Assembly: GCA_016935975.1 (NCBI GenBank)
Contig: JAFGPX010000261.1
Span: 1 to 38,844, forward strand
DNA length: 38,844 nucleotides
From: Deltaproteobacteria bacterium
Lineage (GTDB): Bacteria; Myxococcota_A; Polyangia; Fen-1088
Reading direction: 5' to 3'
Shown: one piece after another, positions 8,075 to 17,403 of the stretch
How the letters are laid out: every line of letters begins with the position of its first letter
How positions within the stretch are numbered: position 1 is the first letter of the stretch
Program-made: the position numbers and the translations under genes
The notes under the pieces: generated by a model
The model's input: only the letters and a program-made list of their open reading frames with translations
What the model was told of the DNA's origin: nothing
The model's database searches: none

Positions 8075-9772
8075 GTGTCGTATCTGGTTCTCGCCCGCAA
8101 GTACCGGCCGCAGCGCTTCGGCGATTTGGTCGGCCAGGAGCACGTCGCCCGTACCCTGACCAACGCCATCGCGCTCGGCCGCGTGCATCATGCCTTCCTC
8201 TTCACCGGGGCGCGCGGCATCGGCAAGACCAGCGCGGCCCGCATCCTGGCCAAGGCCCTGTGCTGCGAAAAGGGACCAACCGCAGATCCCTGCGGCACCT
8301 GCGCGATTTGTAGGTCGATCGCCAGCGGCCAGTCGGTCGACGTCCTGGAGATCGACGGCGCCTCCAACACCGGCGTGGACGACGTGCGCGCCCTGCGCGA
8401 GGGCGTGCGCTACGTGCCGGCCGAGGCGCGCAAGAAGATCTACATCATCGACGAGGTCCACATGCTCTCCACGAGCGCTTTCAACGCGCTTCTGAAGACC
8501 CTGGAAGAGCCGCCCCCGCACGTGGTCTTCATCTTCGCCACCACCGAGGCGCACAAGATCCCGGCCACCATCCTTTCGCGCTGCCAGCGCTACGACTTCA
8601 AGCTGCTGCCGACCCGAGTTCTCGCCGACCACCTCGCTCGTATTCTCGGCAGCGAGAAGATCGAATGCGAGCCCGAGGCCGTCCGCCTGCTGGCCCGCGA
8701 GGCCGCCGGCTCGGTGCGCGACGGGCTGTCCTTGCTCGACCAGGTGCTGGCCTATGCCGGCAGCGAGACCATCACGCGCGAGCGGGTCGCCGAGGTGCTG
8801 GGTGTCGCCGATCGCAGATTGCTGCTCGGCCTCGCCGAGGCCGTGCTCAAACGCGACACCGCGGCGGCCCTGCACGCCCTGTCCGATGCCGTGGATCGGG
8901 GCGTCGATCTGGTGCAGCTTGGGCGCAGCTTCCTCGGGCTGCTGCACGACTTCGAGGTCGTCACCCTGGTTCCCGACGCGAGCGAGGTTCTCGACGCCAG
9001 CCCCGAAGAGATCGCGGAAACCAAGAAGCTCGCCGAACGGGCGCCGCGCGGCCTGGTCACGGCCCTGTTCGAACGCTGGGCGCGGGCCGTCGAGGACGCC
9101 GCGCGTTCGCAGACGCCGCGTCTGATCATCGAGATGGCGCTCTTCGATCTGTGCTTCGCCGAACCGCTTCTGCCCTTGGGCGACCTGCTCGATCGACTGG
9201 GCAAGCTGGAGAGCCGCCTGTCCGCCGGGGGCCCGACGGCGACCGCCCCGCGACCAGGGGAGCCCCGTCCGCGCCTTTCGGTGGTGCCGCCAACGCCGCC
9301 CCCTGTCGTGCCCGCGGCCGGCGCCAAGGCGGTCAAGGACGCGCCGCCAGCGCTGCCCGTCTCTGCCCGAACCCCCGAAACCGATATCGCCTCGGTGTGG
9401 CGCCGCGCCTGCGAGGCCTTCGGACACCGCCCCGCCATCGCTGCCGCCCTCGATCACGCGGAAGTGTCCTCCTGGGAAGGCGGACAGATCGTGCTCGTCT
9501 TCGATCAGAAGCTGGCCCTCGACCAGGCGGCCAGGACTCGACCCGAGCTCGAGCGCGTGGTCTCCCAGATCGTCGGCTCGCCCACCCGCATCGCCCTGCA
9601 GCTGGGCTCGGCCGAGAATGGCAAAGCCCTGCTGCGCTCCGAGGTCGATCGCGAGGCCGAGGCCACCGCCGCCGAGCAGCGCCAGCGCGAGAGCGAGGCC
9701 CGCCAGCATCCCATGATTCGAAAGGCCCAAGAGCTCTTCGGCACCGCCCCCAAGGAGATCAAGACCCAATGA
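8075..9772 (+). CDS. dnaX: DNA polymerase III subunit gamma/tau
   Basis: DnaX is the ATPase of the replication clamp loader. The protein (565 aa) has MSYLVLARKYRP at its start, the canonical N-terminus of the family, so GTG 8075 is preferred to the in-frame TTG at 8039. Walker A GARGIGKT lies at residues 45-52. A four-Cys zinc module (CCEKG...CGTCAIC) follows, then DEVHML (Walker B) and the sensor/arginine-finger segment ATILSRCQRY. Domain III extends to about residue 365. A Pro-rich linker (about 385-430) leads to a shorter tau-like C-terminal domain. I see no obvious slippery A/T run that would give a gamma frameshift product. recR follows, separated by a palindromic repeat. Confidence 0.97.
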   Translation: MSYLVLARKYRPQRFGDLVGQEHVARTLTNAIALGRVHHAFLFTGARGIGKTSAARILAKALCCEKGPTADPCGTCAICRSIASGQSVDVLEIDGASNTGVDDVRALREGVRYVPAEARKKIYIIDEVHMLSTSAFNALLKTLEEPPPHVVFIFATTEAHKIPATILSRCQRYDFKLLPTRVLADHLARILGSEKIECEPEAVRLLAREAAGSVRDGLSLLDQVLAYAGSETITRERVAEVLGVADRRLLLGLAEAVLKRDTAAALHALSDAVDRGVDLVQLGRSFLGLLHDFEVVTLVPDASEVLDASPEEIAETKKLAERAPRGLVTALFERWARAVEDAARSQTPRLIIEMALFDLCFAEPLLPLGDLLDRLGKLESRLSAGGPTATAPRPGEPRPRLSVVPPTPPPVVPAAGAKAVKDAPPALPVSARTPETDIASVWRRACEAFGHRPAIAAALDHAEVSSWEGGQIVLVFDQKLALDQAARTRPELERVVSQIVGSPTRIALQLGSAENGKALLRSEVDREAEATAAEQRQRESEARQHPMIRKAQELFGTAPKEIKTQ

Positions 9773-9784
9773 TCTACGGGCTGA

Positions 9785-9888
9785 ACCACAGAGGACACGG
9801 AGAACACGGAGCCGGACCGGAGAAGAAGGGGTTCGGATCCGGATCCGGAAGAAGACCAGCCCGTTCCGGCCCCTGTGTCCTCTGTGGT
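9785..9888. repeat. palindromic intergenic repeat, copy 1 (between dnaX and recR)
   Basis: The terminal arms are a perfect 14-bp inverted repeat: ACCACAGAGGACAC at 9785-9798 against GTGTCCTCTGTGGT at 9875-9888. An inner stem pairs GCCGGACCGG (9811-9820) with CCGTTCCGGC (9861-9870), one mismatch. The left arm is purine-rich, the right pyrimidine-rich. Its reverse complement aligns with the element at 17181-17297, including a shared GGATCCGAACCC core. It fills the dnaX-recR gap; no coding sequence is evident. It looks like a REP/MITE-type dispersed hairpin without a transposase. Confidence 0.85.
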
Positions 9889-9929
9889 GAATCCTCCGAA
9901 CGCCGCGCTTGCAGCCAAGGCAGCTTCGA

Positions 9930-10526
9930 ATGAGTAGCGCTGGTCCCATTGCCCGTCTGGTCGTCGAGCTGGCCAAACTGCCCGGCGTCGGGGAGAAGAC
10001 CGCGGCGCGGCTGGCTTTCCACATCCTGCGCGCCCCGGCCGAGGACGCCGCCGCCCTGGCCAGTGCCATCACCGATCTGCGCAGCAAGATCCGTCTGTGC
10101 AGCCGGTGCTGGAATTTCACCGAGGCCGATCCTTGCGACATCTGCCGCGACGAACGCCGCGAGCCGGGCCTTCTGTGCGTGGTGGCCCACCCGCAGGACG
10201 TCGTCGCCATCGAGCGCACGGGGGGCTATCGCGGCCGCTACCACGTGCTGCACGGCGTGCTGTCGCCTCTCGACGGCATCGGCCCCGAGGATCTGCGCAT
10301 TGCAGAGCTGGTGCGCCGCTGCAGCGAGGAGAGCTTGCGCGAGGTCATCGTGGCCACCAATCCCAGCGTGGAAGGGGAGACCACCGCCGTGTACCTCGCC
10401 AAGCTCATCCGGCCGCTCGGGGTACGCACGAGCCGCATCGCCACCGGCGTGCCCATGGGCGGCGAGCTGGAGTACGCGGATCGCCTGACCCTGGCGCGAG
10501 CCATCGACGGCAGGCGCGAGTTGTAG
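9930..10526 (+). CDS. recR: recombination mediator protein RecR
   Basis: RecR loads RecA on SSB-coated gaps together with RecO/RecF. The 198-aa length is standard. The helix-hairpin-helix is at residues about 8-28 (LAKLPGVGEKTAARLAFHI). The zinc module CSRCWNFTEADPCDIC is near residues 57-72, followed by a Toprim domain with VVAHPQDVVAIERTGGYRGRYHVLHG and VIVATNPSVEGE, and the C-terminal RIATGVPMGGELEYAD. ATG 9930 gives the expected N-terminus; the in-frame extension upstream to 9909 runs into the preceding repeat region. The usual dnaX-ebfC-recR order is broken, because no ebfC/ybaB frame lies between dnaX and recR here. Confidence 0.97.
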   Translation: MSSAGPIARLVVELAKLPGVGEKTAARLAFHILRAPAEDAAALASAITDLRSKIRLCSRCWNFTEADPCDICRDERREPGLLCVVAHPQDVVAIERTGGYRGRYHVLHGVLSPLDGIGPEDLRIAELVRRCSEESLREVIVATNPSVEGETTAVYLAKLIRPLGVRTSRIATGVPMGGELEYADRLTLARAIDGRREL

Positions 10527-10582
10527 TCGTGATTGCTGCCGTGTATCATCCAGCTCCGGCACGCTTCTGTCGATGCCGTGAC

Positions 10583-10613
10583 TTGTGTGTGCCCCGCGAA
10601 AAACTGTTAAGCT
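10583..10613 (+). promoter_or_regulatory. possible sigma-70-like promoter for mglBA
   Basis: TTGTGT (10583-10588) and TAAGCT (10608-10613) are separated by 19 bp in a locally AT-richer patch, in the 301-bp gap between recR and mglB. It would give a leader of roughly 200 nt that includes the two hairpins at 10741-10806. The spacing is long and the match moderate, so this is a weak call. The remainder of the gap holds no supportable gene; a short GTG-started frame across it overlaps the mglB start and lacks coding character. Confidence 0.2.
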
Positions 10614-10740
10614 AGCCGGAAATCGGAAACCAGCCCTTCGAGATCAACGTGTTCCACCAACCTGCCAGCCGCCGGCCACCGACGCTAGCTTCATCTTGCC
10701 TCAGGGTGACGGCGCCGGACTGGCCTCGAGAAGCGCGTGA

Positions 10741-10767
10741 GCCCCGACGGGCTTTGCCCGCCGGGGC
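10741..10767. other. GC-rich hairpin upstream of mglB
   Basis: Arms GCCCCGACGGGC and GCCCGCCGGGGC (12 bp, one mismatch) flank a TTT loop. Directly downstream is a second hairpin with a T-tract. The same two-hairpin arrangement, a GC-rich stem with a 3-nt loop and then a GAACCCT/AGGGTTC stem, occurs at 36075-36137. Confidence 0.6.
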
Positions 10768-10783
10768 CCGACGCCGGAGTTGG

Positions 10784-10808
10784 AAAGAACCCTCCCAGGG
10801 TTCTTTTT
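10784..10808 (+). terminator. intrinsic-terminator-like hairpin just before mglB
   Basis: A perfect 10-bp stem (AAAGAACCCT / AGGGTTCTTT) with a CCC loop is followed by further T residues, the classic form of a Rho-independent terminator. It ends only 20 nt before the mglB ATG and 258 nt after the recR stop. It therefore either ends recR transcription with the mglB promoter squeezed in between, or sits in the mglBA leader as an attenuator-like element. The mglB ribosome-binding site GGAAAGG (10811-10817) begins just after it. Confidence 0.6.
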
Positions 10809-10827
10809 CCGGAAAGGTCAGAGCCCG

Positions 10828-11307
10828 ATGAGTGGCCCAGATGTCATGTTCCCCGAGGAGCAGAAGCAGATCGCCAACGTCTGCATACGGCTCCATCGGG
10901 ATGCCAATGCCAAGGCGGTCCTGCTCATCGGCCGCGATGGCCAACCCATCGCCGAGGCCGGGGAGGTCGGCGAAATCGACGTGACCTCGTTGTCCTCGCT
11001 GACGGCGGGCAACGTGGCGGCCACGGGCGGCATCTCGAAGATCCTGCGCGAGAAGGACTTCACCAGCCAATTCCACGAGGGCGAGAAGACGCACGTCCAC
11101 ATCACGCTGGTCGCCGGGCGCGCCATCTTGGTGGTGCTCTTCGACGAGCGTTCGTCGCTAGGGTTGGTCCGCCTGCGGGTGCGCAAGGCGACCGAGGAGA
11201 TGGGCCGGCTGTTCGAGCAGGTCACACGCAAGGCGGCCACGCAAACCGGGCCTTCGATTCTGAACGAAATCACGGATGCCGACATCGACAAACTCTTCAA
11301 CGACTGA
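10828..11307 (+). CDS. mglB: MglB, roadblock/LC7-domain GTPase-activating protein
   Basis: MglB is the GAP and polarity partner of the small GTPase MglA, which sets the leading/lagging pole axis in gliding myxobacteria. The product is 159 residues, the same length as I recall for M. xanthus MglB. Conserved stretches include DANAKAVLLIGRDGQPIAEAG, SLTAGNVAATGGISKI, the FHEGEK loop and RTSLGLVRLRV-like SSLGLVRLRVRKA (roadblock fold, residues about 10-135). The acidic C-terminal tail DADIDKLFND matches the segment known to contact MglA. ATG 10828 has GGAAAGG upstream; the frame is open further up but would enter the hairpin. mglA follows after 13 bp, so the two are co-transcribed. Confidence 0.95.
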   Translation: MSGPDVMFPEEQKQIANVCIRLHRDANAKAVLLIGRDGQPIAEAGEVGEIDVTSLSSLTAGNVAATGGISKILREKDFTSQFHEGEKTHVHITLVAGRAILVVLFDERSSLGLVRLRVRKATEEMGRLFEQVTRKAATQTGPSILNEITDADIDKLFND

Positions 11308-11320
11308 GCGGCCCCGGTAG

Positions 11321-11911
11321 ATGAGTTTCATCAACTACTCCTCGCGGGAAATCAACTGCAAGCTGGTTTACTACGGCCCCGGGCTCGGCGGAAAGACCAC
11401 GAACCTGCAGTTCATCTACGCGCGCACCAGCCCCGAGGCCAAGGGCAAGATGATCTCGCTGGCCACGGAGACCGAGCGCACGCTCTTCTTCGACTTCCTG
11501 CCGCTGTCGCTGGGCGAGATCCGCGGTTTCAAGACGCGCTTCCATCTCTACACCGTGCCCGGCCAGGTCTTCTACGACGCCAGCCGCAAGCTGATCCTCA
11601 AGGGTGTCGACGGCGTGGTCTTCGTGGCCGACTCGCAGGAGGAGCGCATGGAAGCGAACATCGAGTCGCTGGAGAACCTGCGCAACAACCTGGCCGAGCA
11701 GGGCTACAACCTCGACAAACTGCCCTACGTCATCCAGTACAACAAGCGCGACCTACCCAACGCCGCGCCCTTGCACGAGCTGCGCATGTTGCTCAACCCG
11801 ACGAACGTGCCCGAGTTCGAGGCGTGCGCCACTTCCGGGGTCGGAGTCTTCGAAACCCTGAAGGCCATCGCCAAGGCCGTTCTCACCGAGCTGCGCCGCG
11901 GCGGCGGCTAG
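11321..11911 (+). CDS. mglA: MglA, Ras-like small GTPase controlling cell polarity and gliding
   Basis: MglA-GTP marks the leading pole and switches motility machinery. The 196-residue protein begins [14 protein letters not shown] like M. xanthus MglA. The P-loop GPGLGGKT is at 19-26. The intrinsic catalytic residues known from MglA structures are present as Arg53 (TETERTLFF) and Gln82. Thr78 replaces the usual DxxG aspartate (YTVPGQ), a hallmark of the MglA family. The base-specificity motif NKRD follows. The segment from [15 protein letters not shown] to [14 protein letters not shown] is near-invariant in true MglA. The ribosome site is poor (CCCGGTAG), suggesting coupling to mglB. A TPR/beta-barrel gene starts 34 bp downstream. 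Confidence 0.97.
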   Translation: MSFINYSSREINCKLVYYGPGLGGKTTNLQFIYARTSPEAKGKMISLATETERTLFFDFLPLSLGEIRGFKTRFHLYTVPGQVFYDASRKLILKGVDGVVFVADSQEERMEANIESLENLRNNLAEQGYNLDKLPYVIQYNKRDLPNAAPLHELRMLLNPTNVPEFEACATSGVGVFETLKAIAKAVLTELRRGGG

Positions 11912-11945
11912 CTCCGGGCCCAAGCCCCCTCGCCCTGGCGCGCCC

Positions 11946-13418
11946 ATGCCGTCGAAGTCCTCCAGCTACCGGCATCTGGCCATCCTCGTCGGGCTCGTGC
12001 TCGCGCCGTGCGGCCCTCTCGGCGCCGCCACGCCGGACGAGGACGACGTCGACGACGCCACCGTGAACAAAATCATCGAGCTCAACAAGAAGGCGTTGCT
12101 CGCCTACGACGCGCTCGAGGTGGAGTCGGCCTCCGCTCTGCTTCATCAGGCTCTGAGCTTGTGTCAGGGCGCGCGCCTCGACAAGCACCCCGTGGCGGCC
12201 CGCACGCACCTCCACCTCGGCGTGGTCTACATCAGTGGGCTCAAGTTCCCCGAGCTGGGCGAGGCCGAGTTCCGCGCGGCGTTGGCCATCGATCCCAAGA
12301 TCCAGCTCACGCAGTCTCTGCTCAATCCCGAGGTGCAGGCTGCCTTCGAAGAGGCGCAATGGTGGGAACAAGGCCCTGCCGGCGGGCCGAAACACCTGCC
12401 CTTCCCCACCGGCAAAGAGCCCGCCGCCGAGCCGTCCGCCCCGGGCACCGCGGGAGAGAACCGCATCTTCCATCCGCCTGTCACGCAGGCCATCCAGGGC
12501 CAAGCCGTCGAGATCAAGGCGCAGGTGCCGCCGGGGCTGGGCGCGGCCAAAATCATCCTGGCCTACTTGGCGGAAGACGGCGACGACTTCTTGGCCCGCG
12601 AGATGACGCCGATGGAGGACAGGGCGAGCTGGTTCCACGAATTCATCCCGGTCGAGGCGACGCAGGGAAGACAGGTATCGTACTACATCGAGGCCAAGGA
12701 TGGCGACGACCAGTATTTAGCGGGCGACGGGAGCCCCGAAGCGCCTCACGACATCGCCCTCGCGCCCGAGACCCGGGCCGCGGCACCTGCCCCACGAGGC
12801 GCGGACGGCCGGGCCGAAGCCTCGCCCCGCCTCGCCAGCGGGCTGTGGCTGGTCTTTGCCGTGGGCGGCGGCGGCGGCTACCACAGAGGCTCGCCCGAGA
12901 TGAACCCGAAGGACGCCAGTGGGGAGCGCATCGGGGTTTCCGGCTTCGGCCCCGCCCAACTGCTCCACGTGGCGCCCGAGATCGGCTTCCTTCTCCGCGA
13001 CAACCTGGTGTTCTCGGTGCAAGGCCGCTTTCAGTACGTCACCGGAACGCAGCACGTGCTTGTCGGCAAGCGAACCTACCAGCCGGCCACTTTGGCCTCT
13101 GCCGGTCTGGCCAAGGTGACCTGGCTCGGGCCCAGGGGGAGCGGCAAGCTCCAGCCGCTCGTCAGCGCCATGTTCGGCGCCGGCCAGATCCGCCACAGCA
13201 TCACGACGCCGGCGAGCGCCAATCTCACCGGCTGTGGTCCGGAGCCGACGTGCAAGGACACCATGCTAGGGGGGCTGGGCCTGGTCGGCGCCGGGGCGGG
13301 CCTCCGCCTCCGCCTCGGCGAAAGCCTGGGGCTCTACGCCGCCGTCGAGTTGCTCGCAGGTTTTCCGAGTTTCATGCTCAACGCCGACGTGAATGCCGGC
13401 GTGGTGGTGGTGCGGTAG
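11946..13418 (+). CDS. secreted TPR / Ig-like / beta-barrel outer-membrane-associated protein
   Basis: I do not recognise a named family. Residues 1-28 form a signal peptide (hydrophobic LAILVGLVLAPCGPLGA). Residues about 40-140 are TPR-like helices, ending in the pattern FRAALAIDPKIQLTQSLLNPEVQAAF, often seen in myxobacterial periplasmic TPR proteins. Residues about 175-275 look like an Ig-type beta-sandwich (PPVTQAIQGQAVEIKAQVP ... YYIEAKDGDDQYLAGDG). Residues about 295-490 alternate Gly-rich hydrophobic strands and end in a short VVVVR strand, like a small 8-stranded outer-membrane barrel. It begins 34 bp after mglA on the same strand with no visible terminator, so it may share the mglBA transcript. 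A motility or polarity role is inference from context only. Confidence 0.8.
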   Translation: MPSKSSSYRHLAILVGLVLAPCGPLGAATPDEDDVDDATVNKIIELNKKALLAYDALEVESASALLHQALSLCQGARLDKHPVAARTHLHLGVVYISGLKFPELGEAEFRAALAIDPKIQLTQSLLNPEVQAAFEEAQWWEQGPAGGPKHLPFPTGKEPAAEPSAPGTAGENRIFHPPVTQAIQGQAVEIKAQVPPGLGAAKIILAYLAEDGDDFLAREMTPMEDRASWFHEFIPVEATQGRQVSYYIEAKDGDDQYLAGDGSPEAPHDIALAPETRAAAPAPRGADGRAEASPRLASGLWLVFAVGGGGGYHRGSPEMNPKDASGERIGVSGFGPAQLLHVAPEIGFLLRDNLVFSVQGRFQYVTGTQHVLVGKRTYQPATLASAGLAKVTWLGPRGSGKLQPLVSAMFGAGQIRHSITTPASANLTGCGPEPTCKDTMLGGLGLVGAGAGLRLRLGESLGLYAAVELLAGFPSFMLNADVNAGVVVVR

Positions 13419-13440
13419 CGGCCTCCGACCGGAAAGCAGC

Positions 13441-13460
13441 GGGCGCAACAGATCGCGCCC
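13441..13460 (-). terminator. hairpin directly after the adenosyltransferase stop codon
   Basis: Perfect 6-bp arms GGGCGC / GCGCCC flank an 8-nt loop; on the minus strand the stem starts immediately after the TAG stop. It lies in the convergent gap after the TPR/barrel gene, so it could serve both. There is no T-tract. From memory, similar TAGGGGCGCGAT-type palindromes recur in several GC-rich genomes, so it may be one copy of a dispersed repeat. Confidence 0.45.
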
Positions 13461-14012
13461 CTACACCGGCTCGTCGCCGCTGCCGAACTGGTGTGCCGCT
13501 AGGCGGGCCAGCGCGAACAGGACCAAGGACAGCCGATTGAGGTAGGGGATGACGTGCGGGCCGACCGGCTCGGATGCGGCCAGGCGCACGACCTGGCGCT
13601 CGGCGCGACGGCAGACGGCGCGCGCCACGTGCAAGTGCGCAGCGGCGACTCCGCCGCCAGGCAGGATGAAGCCACACAGGCCCGGCAGGCGGGCGTCCGT
13701 CTCCTCGACCTCTCTGTCCAGACCTGCCACGTGCTCGGCGCCGATGCCGCTACCGGCCCCGGCCCCACCGTCGCGGCTGGCCAGCTCGGCGCCGAGCCGG
13801 TGCAGCTCGCGCTGCATGCGCCGCAAGGTTGCGGCCATGACTTCGGCCGGCGCGCCGTGCGCTGCGAGCGCCGCGATGGCCAGCCCGAGAAACGACGACA
13901 GCTCGTCGATGCTGCCCACGCACTCGATCCGCGGATCGTCCTTGCGCACGCGCTGCCCGCTGCCCAGAGCGGTCTCCCCGCCGTCCCCGCGATGCCGCCT
14001 AGATGCGGCCAC
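13461..14012 (-). CDS. pduO: ATP:cob(I)alamin adenosyltransferase, PduO type
   Basis: This enzyme transfers the adenosyl group of ATP to cob(I)alamin to make coenzyme B12. The 183-aa length fits the PduO family. Visible motifs are the shortened N-terminal GDGGETALGSGQRVRKDDPRI, the CVGSIDELSSFLG helix (family pattern G-T/S-x-DEL-x-x-x-x-G) and C-terminal HVIPYLNRLSLVLFALAR, where the YLNRLSD/LLFxLAR pattern builds the active site between subunits. The start is taken as GTG at 14012, which overlaps the end of the upstream dam-like gene by 14 bp; the open frame continues upstream but that part is a shadow of dam. The usual N-terminal KIYTKTGD strand is reduced to ASRRHRGD, so activity should be checked. 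Confidence 0.88.
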   Translation of the reverse strand: MAASRRHRGDGGETALGSGQRVRKDDPRIECVGSIDELSSFLGLAIAALAAHGAPAEVMAATLRRMQRELHRLGAELASRDGGAGAGSGIGAEHVAGLDREVEETDARLPGLCGFILPGGGVAAAHLHVARAVCRRAERQVVRLAASEPVGPHVIPYLNRLSLVLFALARLAAHQFGSGDEPV

Positions 14013-14931
14013 GACTGGCCTCCAGAAGTCTGTCGTTGAGCACCACGAGCTCGTAGATGGCACCGCGCCGTTCCGCCTTCGAGTTGATTGAACGCCGGGC
14101 CGAGACCTCACGAATCTCGAAATCCTTGTAGAGACGGCGAACCAGGGGAGTATCGCTGTTCGAGAGCATGAGCAGGCAGCCCTTGCGATCGAGGGCGCGG
14201 CAGAGGGCGGCCAGCTTCTCTTGCTCGGCCTGTCCGAACAGATCGCGCGTGTAAGCCGTGAAGTAGGAAGTCTTGGACAGCGGATGGTAGGGCGGGTCGA
14301 AGTAGATGAAGTCGCCCGCTCTGGCTTCGCTCTCCAGCAGGCGGAAGTCCTCCGCCTCGATCCTGGCTTCCGCCAGCGCGCGCGCCGCTTGCCGCAACCA
14401 GGTTTCGTTGAAAAGCTTGGGGTTCTCGTGGCGGCCGAACGGCACGTTGAAGATGCCACGGCTGTTGACGCGGTAGAGCCCGTTGAAACATGTCTTGTTG
14501 AGGTAGATGAGTCGAGCCGCCTTGCCCGCGCGCGACTTGGGCCGCTTCTCCCGCATGCCCAGGAAGAACTCCTTGCTGTGCCGCGCGCGGTACCTGGCCA
14601 GCAGCTTGATGACTCGATCTACGTCCTCCTGCACGGCCTTGAACGTGTCGACAAGCTCCCGGTTGTTGTCCCAGAGCAGCACATGCCGCGGCTCGACCAT
14701 GGCCTTGACGTGGAAGAAGACCGCCCCGCTCCCCAAAAACGGCTCGATGTACCGTTCCACGCTGCCCTTGGGCGGGTAGAACCGGGCGAGCTGCGGCAGA
14801 AGCTGGGTCTTGCCGCCGGCCCATTTGATGAAGGGCCTGGCGTAGTCGGGCTTCTCGGTCGCGGCGCCAAGGGAAAGCGCCGCCTGCTTTGGCCTTGCGC
14901 GTTTTCTGCCGCTGCTGCGCACGGCGGGCAT
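13999..14931 (-). CDS. dam: DNA adenine methylase, D12 class (Dam-like), solitary
   Basis: It transfers methyl from S-adenosylmethionine to adenine N6 in DNA, typically at GATC for this class. The protein (310 aa from ATG 14931) has the alpha-class motif order: RPFIKWAGGKTQLLPQL (motif X, about 32-48), YIEPFLGSGAVFF (SAM-binding motif I, 61-73) and YFDPPYHPLS (catalytic motif IV, DPPY at 212-215). LIYLNKTCFNGLYRVN is the conserved segment before the recognition region. The frame is open to 15129, but that would overlap fusA on the other strand, so the internal ATG is preferred. No restriction endonuclease lies nearby, so it is an orphan, perhaps regulatory or repair-linked. The specificity is inferred from the family only. 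Confidence 0.92.
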   Translation of the reverse strand: MPAVRSSGRKRARPKQAALSLGAATEKPDYARPFIKWAGGKTQLLPQLARFYPPKGSVERYIEPFLGSGAVFFHVKAMVEPRHVLLWDNNRELVDTFKAVQEDVDRVIKLLARYRARHSKEFFLGMREKRPKSRAGKAARLIYLNKTCFNGLYRVNSRGIFNVPFGRHENPKLFNETWLRQAARALAEARIEAEDFRLLESEARAGDFIYFDPPYHPLSKTSYFTAYTRDLFGQAEQEKLAALCRALDRKGCLLMLSNSDTPLVRRLYKDFEIREVSARRSINSKAERRGAIYELVVLNDRLLEASRGRI

Positions 14932-15049
14932 TAGAAACGGGCCGGCGCAGAAAGTGAAGCGAATTCCCTGGCTTTTGCGTCGCTGGCGGCTAAACTGCCG
15001 CGCCTTTGTGGCCCGTCGTGGGCCGTCGTAGAAAGCAGTCAGGTCGTCC

Positions 15050-17173
<2,124 letters not shown>

Positions 17174-17180
17174 CGGAAGA

Positions 17181-17297
17181 ACCACAGAGGGCACGGAGGG
17201 CGGAGGAGAGCACAGAGCCGGAAGGGAAGGTTTTCCGGCTCTGGATCCGAACCCTTTCTTTCTCTGTGTCCTCCGTCTTCTCTGTGTCCTCTGTGGT
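17181..17297. repeat. palindromic intergenic repeat, copy 2 (after fusA)
   Basis: Terminal arms ACCACAGAGGGCAC (17181-17194) and GTGTCCTCTGTGGT (17284-17297) pair with one mismatch. An inner perfect 10-bp stem AGAGCCGGAA / TTCCGGCTCT (17214-17223 with 17233-17242) forms the tip. The right half carries a second TCTGTGTCCTCCGT unit. It aligns to the reverse complement of the element at 9785-9888, sharing GGATCCGAACCC next to the tip. It starts 8 bp after the fusA stop, so it could also act as a 3' mRNA stem. No transposase or target duplication is visible. Confidence 0.85.
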
Positions 17298-17403
17298 GAA
17301 GGATCCGGCAAACTCGCGCGTTTCGTCGGACGCGCCTCCTTGCGCCGTCCCTCGACTCGGAGTTGCCTTATACTGGGCGTCCCTCCTCGTCCTGGTGAGA
17401 GTC

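Noticed and set aside
10649-10831. 60-codon GTG-started frame in the mglB leader
   Set aside because: Arg/Pro-rich, no ribosome site, crosses both hairpins and overlaps the mglB start; no homologue is apparent.
14013-14459. Upstream extension of the adenosyltransferase frame
   Set aside because: This part is the out-of-phase shadow of the dam gene; the family N-terminus fits the GTG at 14012.
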